A stretch of DNA of 64,000 nucleotides from Synechococcus sp. BL107 (GTDB lineage: Bacteria > Cyanobacteriota > Cyanobacteriia > PCC-6307 > Cyanobiaceae). The notes beneath the pieces were generated by a model. That model was not told the origin of the DNA, ran no database searches, and saw only the letters and a list, made by a program, of their open reading frames with translations. Each line of letters opens with the position of its first letter. Positions within the stretch are counted from its first letter, which is position 1. This document shows, one piece after another, positions 8,628 to 17,472 of the stretch. The stretch is from contig NZ_DS022298.1 in NCBI RefSeq assembly GCF_000153805.1, forward strand, positions 1,430,827 to 1,494,826, read 5' to 3'. A program made the translations under genes and the position numbers.

Positions 8628-9806
8628 ATGGAACCGATGTCTGCGGCTTGCCCGTCATGGCTAGCAATGCATCTGAAACAGCTCGGCGGTGTGACCTCGT
8701 TCCGTCGGTACATGGATCTTGCACTCAATGATCCCAACGACGGCTTTTATGGCTCTGGTCGCGCCCGAGTATCCCGCGATGGCGATTTCGTAACGTCGCC
8801 CGCCCTGGGATCCGATTTTGCCGGGCTCCTTGCCAGCCAAGTCGTGCGATGGCTTGCTGAATTACCCGCGGATCTCCCAACACTTTCCCTCATTGAGATC
8901 GGTCCTGGAGAAGGCGATCTATTGGCCGATTTGGTGGATGCGATCGCGGATCAATCACCCCAAATGTTGCATCGCCTCGAATTGGTGCTTGTGGAGGCCA
9001 ATCCAGGCATGAAGCAACGGCAACAAGAACGCTTGCAACACCAAACCAAGTTTCCGATGCGTTGGTGTGGCCTGGATGAGCTCGTGGCAGCACCGCTGCG
9101 GGGCGTGGTGTTGGCCCATGAATTGTTGGATGCACTTCCCGTTGAGCGATTGACGTACGACGAAGGAGTGATGTGGCAACAACTGGTTGAGCTTGATGAC
9201 GATGGTGCACTGGTGTTTTCAAAGGGCCCCTTGCCAACCCAGCTCGCAGATGAAATTGAGCGGGTCTGCAAACGCTGTGGACTGGACTTGCCACCGCCGG
9301 ATGCTGATCCGGGCTGGACGACGGAATGGCATAGCGACTCGTTGGGTTGGTTCACTCAGCTGGGTCAGGTCCTGGATCAAGGTGTGCTTCTAGTGGTGGA
9401 TTACGCCTTAGAAATGCACCGTTACTACTCCGCTCGTCGTTCCGATGGAACGTTGATGGCGGTTCAGGCCCAACGCGCTGGTCTTTCTCCACTCCACAAG
9501 CCTGGTTCCCAGGATTTGACCGCACACATTTGTATCGAAACCGTCGAAGATGCCGCCGTTCAGGCGGGATGGAGCTGCTTGGGGCAACTCAGGCAAGGCG
9601 AAGCTCTGCTCGCTCTTGGGCTCGCTGAACGTTTGTATGGTTTGCAATCGCTTCCGCCAGGGGACTTGCCTCAAGCCCTGCAACGACGGGAGGCAATGCT
9701 GCGGTTGGTGGATCCATCCGGACTCGGGGACTTTCGCTGGTTGTTGTTTGGCAAGAGGGTGAATCCAGCCAGCTTCAAGCTGCCAACTGCTCCAGACAGT
9801 GCGTGA
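8628..9806 (+). CDS. SAM-dependent methyltransferase of the MidA/NDUFAF7 family (COG1565)
   Basis: The 392-residue protein matches the MidA/NDUFAF7 family: [22 protein letters not shown] near the N-terminus, [14 protein letters not shown] as the SAM-binding loop, and [15 protein letters not shown]. In mitochondria the homologue methylates an arginine of complex I; a role in NDH-1 assembly here is inference. The gene overlaps the 3' end of convergent aroB by 32 bp. The start is 32 bp from the divergent psb32 start, so both promoters must share that gap or lie within coding sequence. Confidence 0.88.
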   Translation: MEPMSAACPSWLAMHLKQLGGVTSFRRYMDLALNDPNDGFYGSGRARVSRDGDFVTSPALGSDFAGLLASQVVRWLAELPADLPTLSLIEIGPGEGDLLADLVDAIADQSPQMLHRLELVLVEANPGMKQRQQERLQHQTKFPMRWCGLDELVAAPLRGVVLAHELLDALPVERLTYDEGVMWQQLVELDDDGALVFSKGPLPTQLADEIERVCKRCGLDLPPPDADPGWTTEWHSDSLGWFTQLGQVLDQGVLLVVDYALEMHRYYSARRSDGTLMAVQAQRAGLSPLHKPGSQDLTAHICIETVEDAAVQAGWSCLGQLRQGEALLALGLAERLYGLQSLPPGDLPQALQRREAMLRLVDPSGLGDFRWLLFGKRVNPASFKLPTAPDSA

Positions 9807-10887
9807 TCTCGTCGCGGCTGATGTCGTTTTGAATCTCGACCGAACCGATCCCTGTCGGGATAACAAACCGAAGCTGACCGTCCCGGACTTTTTTGTCGCC
9901 TTGGAGTGTTTGCAACACAGCCTCAAGATTGAGTTCGGGCCAAGTGGTGGGTAACCCTGCTTTGGCAATCAGCCGCTTTTGGCGTTCCGCATCGATGCGC
10001 GACCAGTTGCCCCGTTGAACGGCTAGCTCCCCGACAGCAACCATGCCCAGAGCAACAGCTTCGCCATGCAGCCAAGTTCCATAACCACACAGCGCTTCCA
10101 CCACATGGCCAAAGGTATGGCCGTAGTTCAGGACGGCACGGAGGCCTCCCTCCCGTTCGTCGGCCGCCACGATGCGGGCCTTGGCGGACGCAGATCGTCG
10201 CAGGATGGATTCGAGTCTTGTGCGCCCTAATCCACCAGGGCTACTGGGATCGTCGCAAGATTCAAGTTCATTGAACAGGTCGGGATCCCCGAGAATTCCG
10301 TACTTGATCACTTCGGCCATCCCAGCTCGAAATTCTCGAATCGGAAGGGTGTCCAAGGTGGTTGGATCGATCAATACCAGATTCGGCTGATGGAAAGCGC
10401 CGATCAGATTTTTGCCACCAGGGTGATTCACCCCTGTCTTCCCACCGATGGAGGCATCCACCATCGCCAACAACGTTGTTGGAACTTGAACAACGCCGAC
10501 ACCTCGCAACCACGTGGCAGAGGCAAATCCGGTCATGTCTCCCACGACGCCACCGCCGAGGGCCAACATCATCGAACTGCGTTCCAATTTGAACGAAAAC
10601 GCCGCGTCGTGGATTTGCGACACGGTGCGTAGCAGTTTTTGCTCTTCCCCCGCCTCAATCACGAGCATTTCAACGTTGTATCCCTTCTCTCTCAGGCTGT
10701 TAAGGCATGCATCGCCGTAGGGAACGGCAACGTCTGCATTGCTGACGACGAGGATTTTCTTGCCTGGCTTTGCCCCGAGACGACTGAGTTCTTCGCCCAC
10801 TGTTCCCAAGACACCGTCACCAATGACGATGTCGTAGGGGTTGCGCTCGAGGGCGACGTTGATGCGGTGGGCGTTAGTCGTCGTCAT
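9775..10887 (-). CDS. aroB: 3-dehydroquinate synthase
   Basis: AroB converts DAHP to 3-dehydroquinate, the second step of the shikimate pathway, using NAD and a divalent metal. Diagnostic boxes are [42 protein letters not shown] and [12 protein letters not shown] chose the internal ATG at 10887 (370 residues) over 10905 because it leaves the family-like start [18 protein letters not shown]. The 3' end overlaps the methyltransferase gene. Confidence 0.97.
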   Translation of the reverse strand: MTTTNAHRINVALERNPYDIVIGDGVLGTVGEELSRLGAKPGKKILVVSNADVAVPYGDACLNSLREKGYNVEMLVIEAGEEQKLLRTVSQIHDAAFSFKLERSSMMLALGGGVVGDMTGFASATWLRGVGVVQVPTTLLAMVDASIGGKTGVNHPGGKNLIGAFHQPNLVLIDPTTLDTLPIREFRAGMAEVIKYGILGDPDLFNELESCDDPSSPGGLGRTRLESILRRSASAKARIVAADEREGGLRAVLNYGHTFGHVVEALCGYGTWLHGEAVALGMVAVGELAVQRGNWSRIDAERQKRLIAKAGLPTTWPELNLEAVLQTLQGDKKVRDGQLRFVIPTGIGSVEIQNDISRDEITHCLEQLAA

Positions 10888-10933
10888 TGAACCAGGGGAG
10901 CCCATCTACTCTCGCAGCAGAGAACCAAGCGTC

Positions 10934-11806
10934 GTGCGCAACAGTCTGACGGCATGGGCGTTTTTGTTGCCGGCACTGGTTTTAATCAGCCTGTCGGTTT
11001 TGATTCCAGCTCTGATGGCTTTGGTGATGAGTTTCACCGCCACGGGACTGGATGTCAGTGAACCGCTTCGTTTTATCGGTTTTGCCAATTTTCAACGGCT
11101 TCTGGCTGATCCGATGGCACGACAAGTGATGCTCACCACTTTTTTGTATCTCGTTGGTGTTGTGCCGCCGATTGTGTTGGGTGCATTGGCTTTGGCGGTG
11201 TTGGTGAATCAAAAGCTGCCTGGGCAGACGTTTTTGCGCGGGGCGTTTTACACCCCAGTTTTGGTTTCGATCGTTGTGGCAGCCATTGCCTTTCGCTGGC
11301 TCTATGCCGAAAACGGTTTGATCAATGGATGGTTTGCCGCTGTTTTTGGTGACACGTTCTCGCCAATTGGGTTTCTAACGGTTCCCCATTTGGCGCTTCC
11401 CGCCGTGATGCTTGTGACCCTGTGGAAGGGCTTGGGGTACTACATGGTGATTTTTTTGGCGGGCCTACAGGGCATCCCAAAAGAGCTCTACGAAGCTGCC
11501 GAGCTCGATGGCAGTGAGGGTTGGCGAAAGCACCTCGACATCACGCTTCCACTGATGCGTCCTTACGTCACCCTCGTCGCTGTGGTGTCGTCGATCGCTG
11601 CAACCAAGGTTTTTGAGGAAGTGTTTCTGATGACGCAAGGGGGGCCGGCTGATGCCACACGAACCATCGTTTATTACGTCTACGACCAGGCTTTTTCAGA
11701 ATTGGAAATCAGTTACGCCTGCACCTTGGGTTTGGCTCTGTTCTTCATGGTGATGCTGTTAACCCTGGTGAGGTTGGTGCTGGCGGGCGACCGATCCCTC
11801 ATCTAA
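10934..11806 (+). CDS. Sugar-type ABC transporter permease, isolated
   Basis: This inner membrane permease is of the MalF/UgpA class, about 290 residues with six hydrophobic segments and the ATPase-contact EAA motif (PKELYEAAELDGSEG). No binding protein, second permease or ATPase is next to it; neighbours are aroB and purK. Start is uncertain: GTG at 10934 fits a short N-terminus (RNSLTAWAFLLPALV), while the ATG at 10862 would overlap the divergent aroB start. It is a different protein from GgtC in this window. The substrate is unknown. Confidence 0.85.
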   Translation: MRNSLTAWAFLLPALVLISLSVLIPALMALVMSFTATGLDVSEPLRFIGFANFQRLLADPMARQVMLTTFLYLVGVVPPIVLGALALAVLVNQKLPGQTFLRGAFYTPVLVSIVVAAIAFRWLYAENGLINGWFAAVFGDTFSPIGFLTVPHLALPAVMLVTLWKGLGYYMVIFLAGLQGIPKELYEAAELDGSEGWRKHLDITLPLMRPYVTLVAVVSSIAATKVFEEVFLMTQGGPADATRTIVYYVYDQAFSELEISYACTLGLALFFMVMLLTLVRLVLAGDRSLI

Positions 11807-11861
11807 GGGTGCATTTGCCCAAGGGAGTGGCAAGCTGCCAATAAGCAGTGCTGAGCCAGGG

Positions 11862-13040
11862 ATGTCCACGTCGGACACGATGATCGGTGTAGTGGGGGGC
11901 GGTCAGCTGGCGAGGATGCTGGTGCAAGCAGCTTCCGCACGGTCGATACCGATCGCAGTTCAAACTTCGTCTGCGAGTGATCCGGCTGCTGATGCTGCGG
12001 CCCGCATTGTGGAAGCTGATCCCCGTGATGTGGCAGGAACCCGCGAGCTGGTGGAGGGTTGTGAAGGAATCACCTTTGAAAATGAGTGGGTCAACATCGA
12101 TGCGTTGATTCCCCTCGAACAACAGGGCGTTCGCTTTCGTCCTGCGTTGGCGGCTCTTGCTCCACTGGTTGACAAGTTGTCTCAGCGAACGTTGTTGGAC
12201 GAATTAGCCATACCCAGTCCACCTTGGTGCCCCCTAAGTCTTATTTCTCCAGCGCAGCCATCTCTGCCGCCGGGCTGGAATTTCCCGGTGATGGCGAAAG
12301 CAGCCCGTGGCGGATACGACGGGAAGGGAACGATTGTTTTGGAAAATATTGATGCTCTGGCTCAGTTACTCCGATCGGTCGACATTTCTGATTGGCTTTT
12401 AGAAACGTGGGTGGATTATGAGCGCGAGCTTGCCCTGGTGGTGAGTCGAGATGCCAAGGGTCGTCTTCGGAGCTTTCCACTCGTGGAAACGCACCAACAT
12501 GATCAAGTTTGCGACTGGGTCTTGGCACCAGCAGGAGTGGATCAGGCTGTCGAAGCTCTCGCCTACAACGTTGCGGCGTCCTTGCTTACAAAATTGAATT
12601 ACGTGGGTGTGTTGGCCCTTGAATTCTTTTATGGACCTGCCGGATTACAGGTGAATGAAATTGCGCCTCGTACCCATAACTCCGGTCATTTCTCAATCGA
12701 AGCTTGTACGAGCAGTCAGTTTGATCAACAGGTGTGCATCGCAGCTGGGCTTCCAGTGCCAACGCCGGAACTGAGAAGTGATGGCGCATTGATGGTGAAT
12801 CTTCTCGGCCTTAATCCAAGCCAGGCTGCCCCGCTTGAGCAGCGGTTGAGCGCGCTCCGTGAAATCCCCAATGCTCACCTTCATTGGTATGGAAAATCAC
12901 CGGAGACCCCAGGCCGCAAACTCGGCCACATCACTGTGTTGTTGAACGCTAGTGATGCAGAACATTGTGAACTCCAAGCGAAGGACGTCTTAAACGTTGT
13001 GCGAGGAATATGGCCCGTGTTCCCCTCAGTTCAGGACTAA
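11862..13040 (+). CDS. purK: 5-(carboxyamino)imidazole ribonucleotide synthase
   Basis: PurK carboxylates AIR with ATP and bicarbonate in purine biosynthesis. The 392 residues contain GVVGGGQLARML at the start, the ATP-grasp core (VMAKAARGGYDGKGT) and the C-terminal EIAPRTHNSGHFSIEAC box, all typical of the family. The gene is alone on its strand here; purE is not adjacent. A 6S RNA-like element follows its stop codon directly. Confidence 0.97.
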   Translation: MSTSDTMIGVVGGGQLARMLVQAASARSIPIAVQTSSASDPAADAAARIVEADPRDVAGTRELVEGCEGITFENEWVNIDALIPLEQQGVRFRPALAALAPLVDKLSQRTLLDELAIPSPPWCPLSLISPAQPSLPPGWNFPVMAKAARGGYDGKGTIVLENIDALAQLLRSVDISDWLLETWVDYERELALVVSRDAKGRLRSFPLVETHQHDQVCDWVLAPAGVDQAVEALAYNVAASLLTKLNYVGVLALEFFYGPAGLQVNEIAPRTHNSGHFSIEACTSSQFDQQVCIAAGLPVPTPELRSDGALMVNLLGLNPSQAAPLEQRLSALREIPNAHLHWYGKSPETPGRKLGHITVLLNASDAEHCELQAKDVLNVVRGIWPVFPSVQD

Positions 13041-13060
13041 ACTGTTTATTGAACTGCTGT

Positions 13061-13232
13061 GTTGGTGAAGGCCTTTTCTAGTGCTCTGATCTGACTCTCT
13101 TTCGACTTGGGGAGGCTGTCGTGACGGTGACGTAAACCGGCCTTGTAGCTGGAAACGAAGCCCCACTTTGACTCCCCTTCTGGTTAACCCCAGGTCGACC
13201 ACAATCGGTCACACGGCATGGTGGTTCACCCT
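13061..13232 (+). ncRNA. ssaA: 6S RNA (ssaA) candidate
   Basis: The non-coding gap after purK folds into one long irregular hairpin. Outer helix GGTGAA (13064-13069) pairs with TTCACC (13225-13230). Next, TGC (13082-13084) pairs with GCA (13216-13218), and TGATC (13087-13091) with GGTCA (13207-13211). An inner helix GACTTGGGG (13104-13112) pairs with CCCCAGGTC (13188-13196). A terminal stem CCGGC/GCTGG closes the tip. A long rod with bulges is the hallmark of 6S RNA, which traps RNA polymerase, and I recall cyanobacterial ssaA being found beside purK. Ends are estimated from the fold, and no promoter was identified with confidence. Confidence 0.7.
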
Positions 13233-13266
13233 TATCACTCAACCGCTTGACGACTCGGCTTTGCAC

Positions 13267-13560
13267 CTAAGGCCGATGACGTTCCAGCGCACTTTGCAGC
13301 TGAGATTCCTCAAGATTGGTCACGATGAACACTTCTTGGACACTGCTCCCTTTCCGCGCGACCAGCTTGTAGCCGCCGCGGATGGTTGTGGATACGCGTA
13401 ATTGCAGGGACTGACTTCGCCCCCTGACGCGATTAATCACAGCAGGGGTGATGGTTTGGATTCCTTTTTCCCCAGCCAGGGATTTCAACCAAGGGATTAA
13501 ACCCTCGACATAGGTGCTGTGGGTAATAACGACCCGTCCCAAACCTGAATCAAAACCCAA
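13267..13560 (-). CDS. DUF2103 family protein
   Basis: This is a 97-residue protein without signal or membrane segment. The pattern VITHSTYVEGLIPWLKSLA ... ITPAVINRVRGRS ... GGYKLVARKGSSVQEVFIVT matches the DUF2103 family, common in cyanobacteria. Its function is unknown; the many basic residues would suit nucleic-acid or phosphate binding, which is speculation. The start is a TTG at 13560 or 13542. The 3' end lies about 35 bp from the 6S RNA-like element on the other strand. Confidence 0.75.
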   Translation of the reverse strand: MGFDSGLGRVVITHSTYVEGLIPWLKSLAGEKGIQTITPAVINRVRGRSQSLQLRVSTTIRGGYKLVARKGSSVQEVFIVTNLEESQLQSALERHRP

Positions 13561-13616
13561 GAACTGGTGAAAGCTAGCGGGAACGGCTATGCCGAAGAGA
13601 GGTGCTCTCGGTCGTG

Positions 13617-13844
13617 ATGTTGAAATCCGTCGATGCTGTGCATATTGCTGTTCACGGACCTCTGACGAAGGCCTGTGGCCCTAAGACGCGAATGCTGACT
13701 GCGGAAGTTCATGGCCCAGAGGTTCGGGGTCTTGCACTGTGTCCAGGTCGTGTCGTTCGGTACGTGTTCGATGCACGGAACGAACACTTCAAAACCATGG
13801 ATCTTCTCAGGCTGGCAACATCGACCCGTCTGCCTGCGGCGTGA
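13617..13844 (+). CDS. Small hypothetical protein
   Basis: This is a protein of about 75 residues (LKSVDAVHIAVHGPLTKACG at the start, ending RLATSTRLPAA). No family is recognised. It fills the gap between DUF2103 and clpS exactly, ending 1 bp from the clpS stop, and its frame is free of stops over its full length, which favours a real gene. GTG codons at 13602 and 13614 are alternative starts; a GAAGAGAGG purine run lies just before them. Confidence 0.5.
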   Translation: MLKSVDAVHIAVHGPLTKACGPKTRMLTAEVHGPEVRGLALCPGRVVRYVFDARNEHFKTMDLLRLATSTRLPAA

Positions 13845-13845
13845 C

Positions 13846-14142
13846 TTAACAGCGATCTAAGGGAGCCATGGTGAGTCCCTCCGTTTGCAGTTGTTGGTGA
13901 TACAGCTCAGCTTGCTCAAGCGGCCCACGCCACACCTCGGCAGATCCCTCACCATCAATGCGATGGGCCAAACCCCAGGCCTTGTCTTCGTCCATGCCGG
14001 GAATAATCTTTCGAAGACAATCCACGACATGTTGGAAGGTGTTGACGTCGTCGTCGAGAACGATGACTTTGGCTTCCGGATAGCGCTGAGTGGTTTTTTG
14101 CCGCTCCAGAAGCGTCGAAGATGAAGGGCTGGAGCTGGTCAT
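13846..14142 (-). CDS. clpS: ATP-dependent Clp protease adaptor ClpS
   Basis: ClpS delivers N-degron substrates to the Clp protease. The conserved core is [20 protein letters not shown] and [20 protein letters not shown] chose the ATG at 14142 (98 residues); the open frame runs on to 14361 but that extension runs antisense to petN and has no ClpS similarity. The leader before the core is Ser-rich (SSSPSSS). clpP lies 2.4 kb away, beyond petN and psb29. Confidence 0.9.
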   Translation of the reverse strand: MTSSSPSSSTLLERQKTTQRYPEAKVIVLDDDVNTFQHVVDCLRKIIPGMDEDKAWGLAHRIDGEGSAEVWRGPLEQAELYHQQLQTEGLTMAPLDRC

Positions 14143-14212
14143 GACAGTAATTTTCAATGGAGCTGGAGCAAACGCAAACCTAGGTAGGATTTTTGAAACA
14201 GACCTGGATTCA

Positions 14213-14314
14213 GTGTTATTCACCGTCGCCTGGGCATCTCTTGCCGCCATGTTCAGTTTCTCAATCGCGATGGTGGTGTGGGGTCGTAACGGTGACGGCA
14301 CACTGAAGTTCTGA
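14213..14314 (+). CDS. petN: Cytochrome b6-f complex subunit 8 (PetN), 33 residues, GTG start
   Basis: This tiny thylakoid membrane protein has a single transmembrane helix followed by [17 protein letters not shown]. The stretch MVVWGRNG is the PetN signature and lies at the usual place, near the C-terminus. The start is the GTG at 14213 ([17 protein letters not shown]). A longer frame back to 14090 exists but runs antisense over clpS and is not PetN-like. It stabilises the cytochrome b6-f dimer between the photosystems. It is divergent from clpS and followed closely by another short membrane protein. Confidence 0.88.
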   Translation: MLFTVAWASLAAMFSFSIAMVVWGRNGDGTLKF

Positions 14315-14321
14315 ACGCACC

Positions 14322-14471
14322 GTGCTTTCAGATTCACCGTTGTTGAGCCAAGCCTTAGCAATAGCTGCAGCGTTTTTACTGGTTTTTGTCAGTGTTTCGG
14401 TGATTTATCTCTCCGCTATTGAATGGCGAGATCGTCGTCGTAGAAAAGTTCCTTCTCGCTCTAGCCGTTGA
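14322..14471 (+). CDS. 49-residue single-pass membrane protein
   Basis: A GTG at 14322, 7 bp after petN, opens a 49-residue frame. Residues 8-32 are a hydrophobic helix (SQALAIAAAFLLVFVSVSVI), followed by a strongly basic tail (WRDRRRRKVPSRSSR), so a cytoplasmic C-terminus is expected. Its TGA overlaps a TTG that could begin the next frame. No family is recognised. The position, spacing and helix-plus-basic-tail design favour a real gene in a petN transcript. Confidence 0.6.
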   Translation: MLSDSPLLSQALAIAAAFLLVFVSVSVIYLSAIEWRDRRRRKVPSRSSR

Positions 14472-14476
14472 CGTTG

Positions 14477-15841
14477 ATGGTCCCCCGTTGTTTTCGGGAC
14501 CATCCGATCACAACGGCTTTTATTGTCCTGTTGAGCGCAGCCTCTGGGGCGAGACTCCTTACGTCCGGTCGTGCGCTTGCGCCCAGGTTGTCCGATCAGG
14601 GGAGTCTGCTTTTTTTTCTTCGGGAATCTCGGTTAATCCAGAGCTTCAACGTTGATTCCGCAGAGTTGCCCCCAGATGTTTGGCAAAGGCGTCTTGGCCT
14701 TAAAGCGGCAGCCAAACGATGGCAGTCATCCAAAGGACATCGCTGGTGGATGGTGTGGCTTCAAGATGGATCACCGTTATTGGTGCTTCATCGGACAAAA
14801 GCCAGTGAGCCTTCAAGGGTTTCATCGACGTTCCCAGATGTCGAACTTTTGTTCGCAGACGAACTTCATCGAAAAAGCTTTTTCTCGAAATCTCCTTCCC
14901 GAATTTCAACGCGTTCCATCCTTGAAGAAGACTGCATTGATCGGCTCACCAGATCCCCTGCAGTTGCTTGGAATCCCTCGGGTTTATCGGCCATCGCAGG
15001 ACCCCTTGCCTTTGCGTTGAATAGCGGTTCTCATGGCTGCCTGAGCTTGACGTTGGATGGACGTCAACGATTGCGCCTCGATGGATCGGTCTCGTCAAGA
15101 CCGCTGTCATCAGCGCCAAGGTCCTTAAGACGTCCCCCTGGAATTGAATCCGGGTTTCAGGCGTTCGTTGATGCCACCCCAATGAACAATCGGCTTGCTC
15201 TCCATTGGCAAGGCGCTTCGACGAAGCCGCTCTTCTCCTCACTTCTTCAACGCCGATTGATTTCGGATGCGATTGAAAAAACCTACGGCCTCACTCCAGA
15301 TTTTCAGGCTGCATGGTTAGGAGCCCCTTTGGATTTAAAGGCTCAACTCAGAAACGACGGCCCTTTTAAGGCATCAATTCAGCTCAGCGTTGTATTCCAT
15401 GCTCGGCATGCTGAAACACTTCAGACGGGTTTGACATCCGTGGCCTCAAATCTTGAACTGCGAGGTTTGCGGCCTCAGGTGAGTCCGTCGGCTGCTGGAA
15501 CCAACGGTCAATCCACAGTTCTCATGTGGAAAGGCCAAGGACAATCTGTTCTTGGACGATGGTCTGTGGACTCGACGACGCCAAATCAGATCTCCCTTCA
15601 ACTATCCCTGGGTGGAGCGTCAGTTTCTCGTCTTCCGTCTTCAATCCAGAGGCCAACCTCAGGATTGCGCATCCGTTTTGACGCCAAGCAGCTACGAGAT
15701 TTGGGCTGGTTGAAGGCAACATGGCCCAGGTCGGTGCAGCAAGCAGGCCAAGGGGAGCTTCTGCTTAAGCCGATGCTGGGCCACAGATCTGGACAAGCAG
15801 AGACCTGGTACTGGCTGAAAGGTCAGCTTTCACTGCGTTGA
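14477..15841 (+). CDS. Large hypothetical protein with N-terminal membrane anchor
   Basis: A protein of about 454 residues with a hydrophobic N-terminus (PITTAFIVLLSAASGARLL) that should act as signal or anchor. The rest is soluble, rich in Ser, Leu and Arg, with beta-type alternation and no recognised catalytic motif. It resembles in layout the cyanobacterial DUF3352-type envelope proteins, but I cannot assign it. A TTG at 14468 is an alternative start that overlaps the stop of the preceding small gene. It is convergent with psb29, overlapping its end by 19 bp. Confidence 0.75.
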   Translation: MVPRCFRDHPITTAFIVLLSAASGARLLTSGRALAPRLSDQGSLLFFLRESRLIQSFNVDSAELPPDVWQRRLGLKAAAKRWQSSKGHRWWMVWLQDGSPLLVLHRTKASEPSRVSSTFPDVELLFADELHRKSFFSKSPSRISTRSILEEDCIDRLTRSPAVAWNPSGLSAIAGPLAFALNSGSHGCLSLTLDGRQRLRLDGSVSSRPLSSAPRSLRRPPGIESGFQAFVDATPMNNRLALHWQGASTKPLFSSLLQRRLISDAIEKTYGLTPDFQAAWLGAPLDLKAQLRNDGPFKASIQLSVVFHARHAETLQTGLTSVASNLELRGLRPQVSPSAAGTNGQSTVLMWKGQGQSVLGRWSVDSTTPNQISLQLSLGGASVSRLPSSIQRPTSGLRIRFDAKQLRDLGWLKATWPRSVQQAGQGELLLKPMLGHRSGQAETWYWLKGQLSLR

Positions 15842-16470
15842 GCCTGCTCTGCCTGACGACGTTCTTTCTTCCGCCGCTCAGCTGCAATTGTTTCCTGGAC
15901 GAGCTCAACAGCTGCAGACATGCGTTCACTGTTGGCGGCAAAAAGGCTGAGGTCCTTTTCGACCCTCTCCGCAGGGAAGTTGAGGGTCGTGGAAACCTCT
16001 TTGCAGCGTTTACGCAATTCAGTTTCATCCGGTTGCTCAGCATCTCCCTTGGCTTCCTCAAAGAGACGGAAAACACCAATCGCCATCAGCCGTGAATAGT
16101 GACTACCTTCACCAAGCTTTTGTTTAGCCAGGTGAGACTCCATGCCGTCGATCGATTCAGATTTGGCTGCATCGATGCATTGCTTGGATTCTTTGCGAAA
16201 GGTGGTGGCGTTATACCCGTTGCTGCTGCATAGAGCGTCAAAAAGACCGGTGATGTGGTCTTCAGGGCGATATCCCTGGGAGAACGTCTCGAAAACGGTG
16301 CACAAGCCCACTGAGAAGAGAGGGGTGGTCTTAAAACTGCTCTGATGACTCAGGAGGTGCAGCTCCACAAGCAGTTCATCGGCCAGTCTCCGGTAAAGCG
16401 GTGCGATGACATGGGGGAAGGCCTGGTGAAACGCCCGCTTGCTGTCTGCGATGGTTTGACGTTCGCCCAA
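15823..16470 (-). CDS. psb29: Photosystem II biogenesis and repair protein Psb29/Thf1
   Basis: The protein is of the Thf1/Psb29 family, which is needed for photosystem II repair and, in Synechocystis, for normal FtsH protease levels. Core boxes are [37 protein letters not shown] and the C-terminal basic coiled coil ([16 protein letters not shown]). The TTG at 16470 gives 215 residues and an N-terminus ([15 protein letters not shown]) of family length; the open frame back to 16602 would overlap the divergent clpP start. The ftsH gene follows within 3 kb. Confidence 0.9.
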   Translation of the reverse strand: MGERQTIADSKRAFHQAFPHVIAPLYRRLADELLVELHLLSHQSSFKTTPLFSVGLCTVFETFSQGYRPEDHITGLFDALCSSNGYNATTFRKESKQCIDAAKSESIDGMESHLAKQKLGEGSHYSRLMAIGVFRLFEEAKGDAEQPDETELRKRCKEVSTTLNFPAERVEKDLSLFAANSERMSAAVELVQETIAAERRKKERRQAEQAQRSES

Positions 16471-16549
16471 CGGTGGCACCCCGAATGAATGGCGAAACCC
16501 TAGCGTCGAAGCCGTCCCCGTTAGGATTATTAAGTTCGCTAATGGCCAA

Positions 16550-17143
16550 ATGATCCCCATCGTGATCGAGGAGTCCGGCCGGGGGGAAAGGGCCTTTGAC
16601 ATTTACTCGCGACTCCTTCGCGAGCGAATCATCTTCCTCGGGGAAGCCGTAACAAGTGATTCGGCCAACAGAATCGTTGCGCAAATGTTGTTCCTCGAGG
16701 CTGAGGATCCTGAGAAAGACATTTATCTGTACATCAACTCCCCCGGTGGGTCCGTTTACGACGGTTTGGGGATTTTCGACACCATGCAACACATCAAACC
16801 TGATGTTCAAACGGTGTGTGTTGGTCTTGCCGCAAGCATGGGGGCCTTCCTCCTTTGTGCAGGTACAAAAGGAAAGCGGAGCAGCTTGCAACATTCCAGG
16901 ATCATGATTCACCAGCCGCTGGGTGGAGCGAGCGGACAGGCCAGTGATATTCGGATTCAGGCTGATGAAATTCTCTACCTAAAGGATCGTCTGAATACAG
17001 AATTGTCTGACCGCACCGGTCAGCCCCTCGACCGTATTCAAGAAGACACTGACCGTGATTTCTTCATGTCTCCAAGTGAAGCCGTTAGTTACGGACTGAT
17101 TGATTCAGTGATCGACAAGCGCCCTGTGCAAGCGGTCGCTTGA
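16550..17143 (+). CDS. clpP: ATP-dependent Clp protease proteolytic subunit
   Basis: ClpP forms the serine protease barrel of the Clp system. The 197 residues carry the full catalytic triad: Ser96 in GLAASMGAF, His121 in IMIHQPLGG and Asp170 in DTDRDFFMS. It is one of several ClpP paralogues that cyanobacteria usually encode. Its stop overlaps the TTG start of the DUF2256 gene (TTGA), so the two are probably translated together. Confidence 0.97.
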   Translation: MIPIVIEESGRGERAFDIYSRLLRERIIFLGEAVTSDSANRIVAQMLFLEAEDPEKDIYLYINSPGGSVYDGLGIFDTMQHIKPDVQTVCVGLAASMGAFLLCAGTKGKRSSLQHSRIMIHQPLGGASGQASDIRIQADEILYLKDRLNTELSDRTGQPLDRIQEDTDRDFFMSPSEAVSYGLIDSVIDKRPVQAVA

Positions 17144-17280
17144 GAAAAACCCCACGTCCTTCCAAAATCTGTCCAGTTTGCCAGCGACCCTTCGAATGGA
17201 GAAAAGCATGGAAACAATGTTGGGAGGATGTGGTGTATTGCTCAGAACGATGTAGACGCCGAAAAAATACAATTAAGTGA
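17140..17280 (+). CDS. DUF2256 zinc-ribbon-like protein, 46 residues
   Basis: A TTG at 17140 overlapping the clpP stop opens a 46-residue frame. It carries two CxxC-type pairs, [13 protein letters not shown] and [12 protein letters not shown], the exact layout of DUF2256 proteins, which probably bind zinc. It is basic throughout and lacks membrane segments. Function is unknown. Tight coupling to clpP could mean shared expression rather than shared function. Confidence 0.85.
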   Translation: MRKTPRPSKICPVCQRPFEWRKAWKQCWEDVVYCSERCRRRKNTIK

Positions 17281-17410
17281 TTGAGTACTTAGATAGGTTT
17301 AAATTCTGATATAAATTATCCCGCCTTTTTTCTTGCAGGGGTGTGTTCTAATTAGCTTTGTTTGTGTTGGTGTCTAAATATCTGTAATTCATCATGGTCA
17401 TGGTCAATTA

Positions 17411-17445
17411 AAAAGCTCCAGCCATTGATTAATGGCTGGAGCTTT
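17411..17445 (-). terminator. Strong intrinsic terminator after ftsH, usable in both directions
   Basis: AGCTCCAGCCAT and ATGGCTGGAGCT form a perfect 12-bp stem around a TGATTA loop. Read on the minus strand, just after the ftsH stop, it is followed by TTTTTAATT, a good U-run. On the plus strand the flank is only TTTCAATG, so termination for the clpP-DUF2256 side would be weaker. The rest of the gap (17281-17410) is AT-rich with no gene seen. Confidence 0.85.
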
Positions 17446-17472
17446 CAATGAATCACAAGAAATACTTGTGAA

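Noticed and set aside
13078-13266. 62-residue minus-strand open frame after purK
   Set aside because: It is antisense to the 6S RNA fold and its residues look random.
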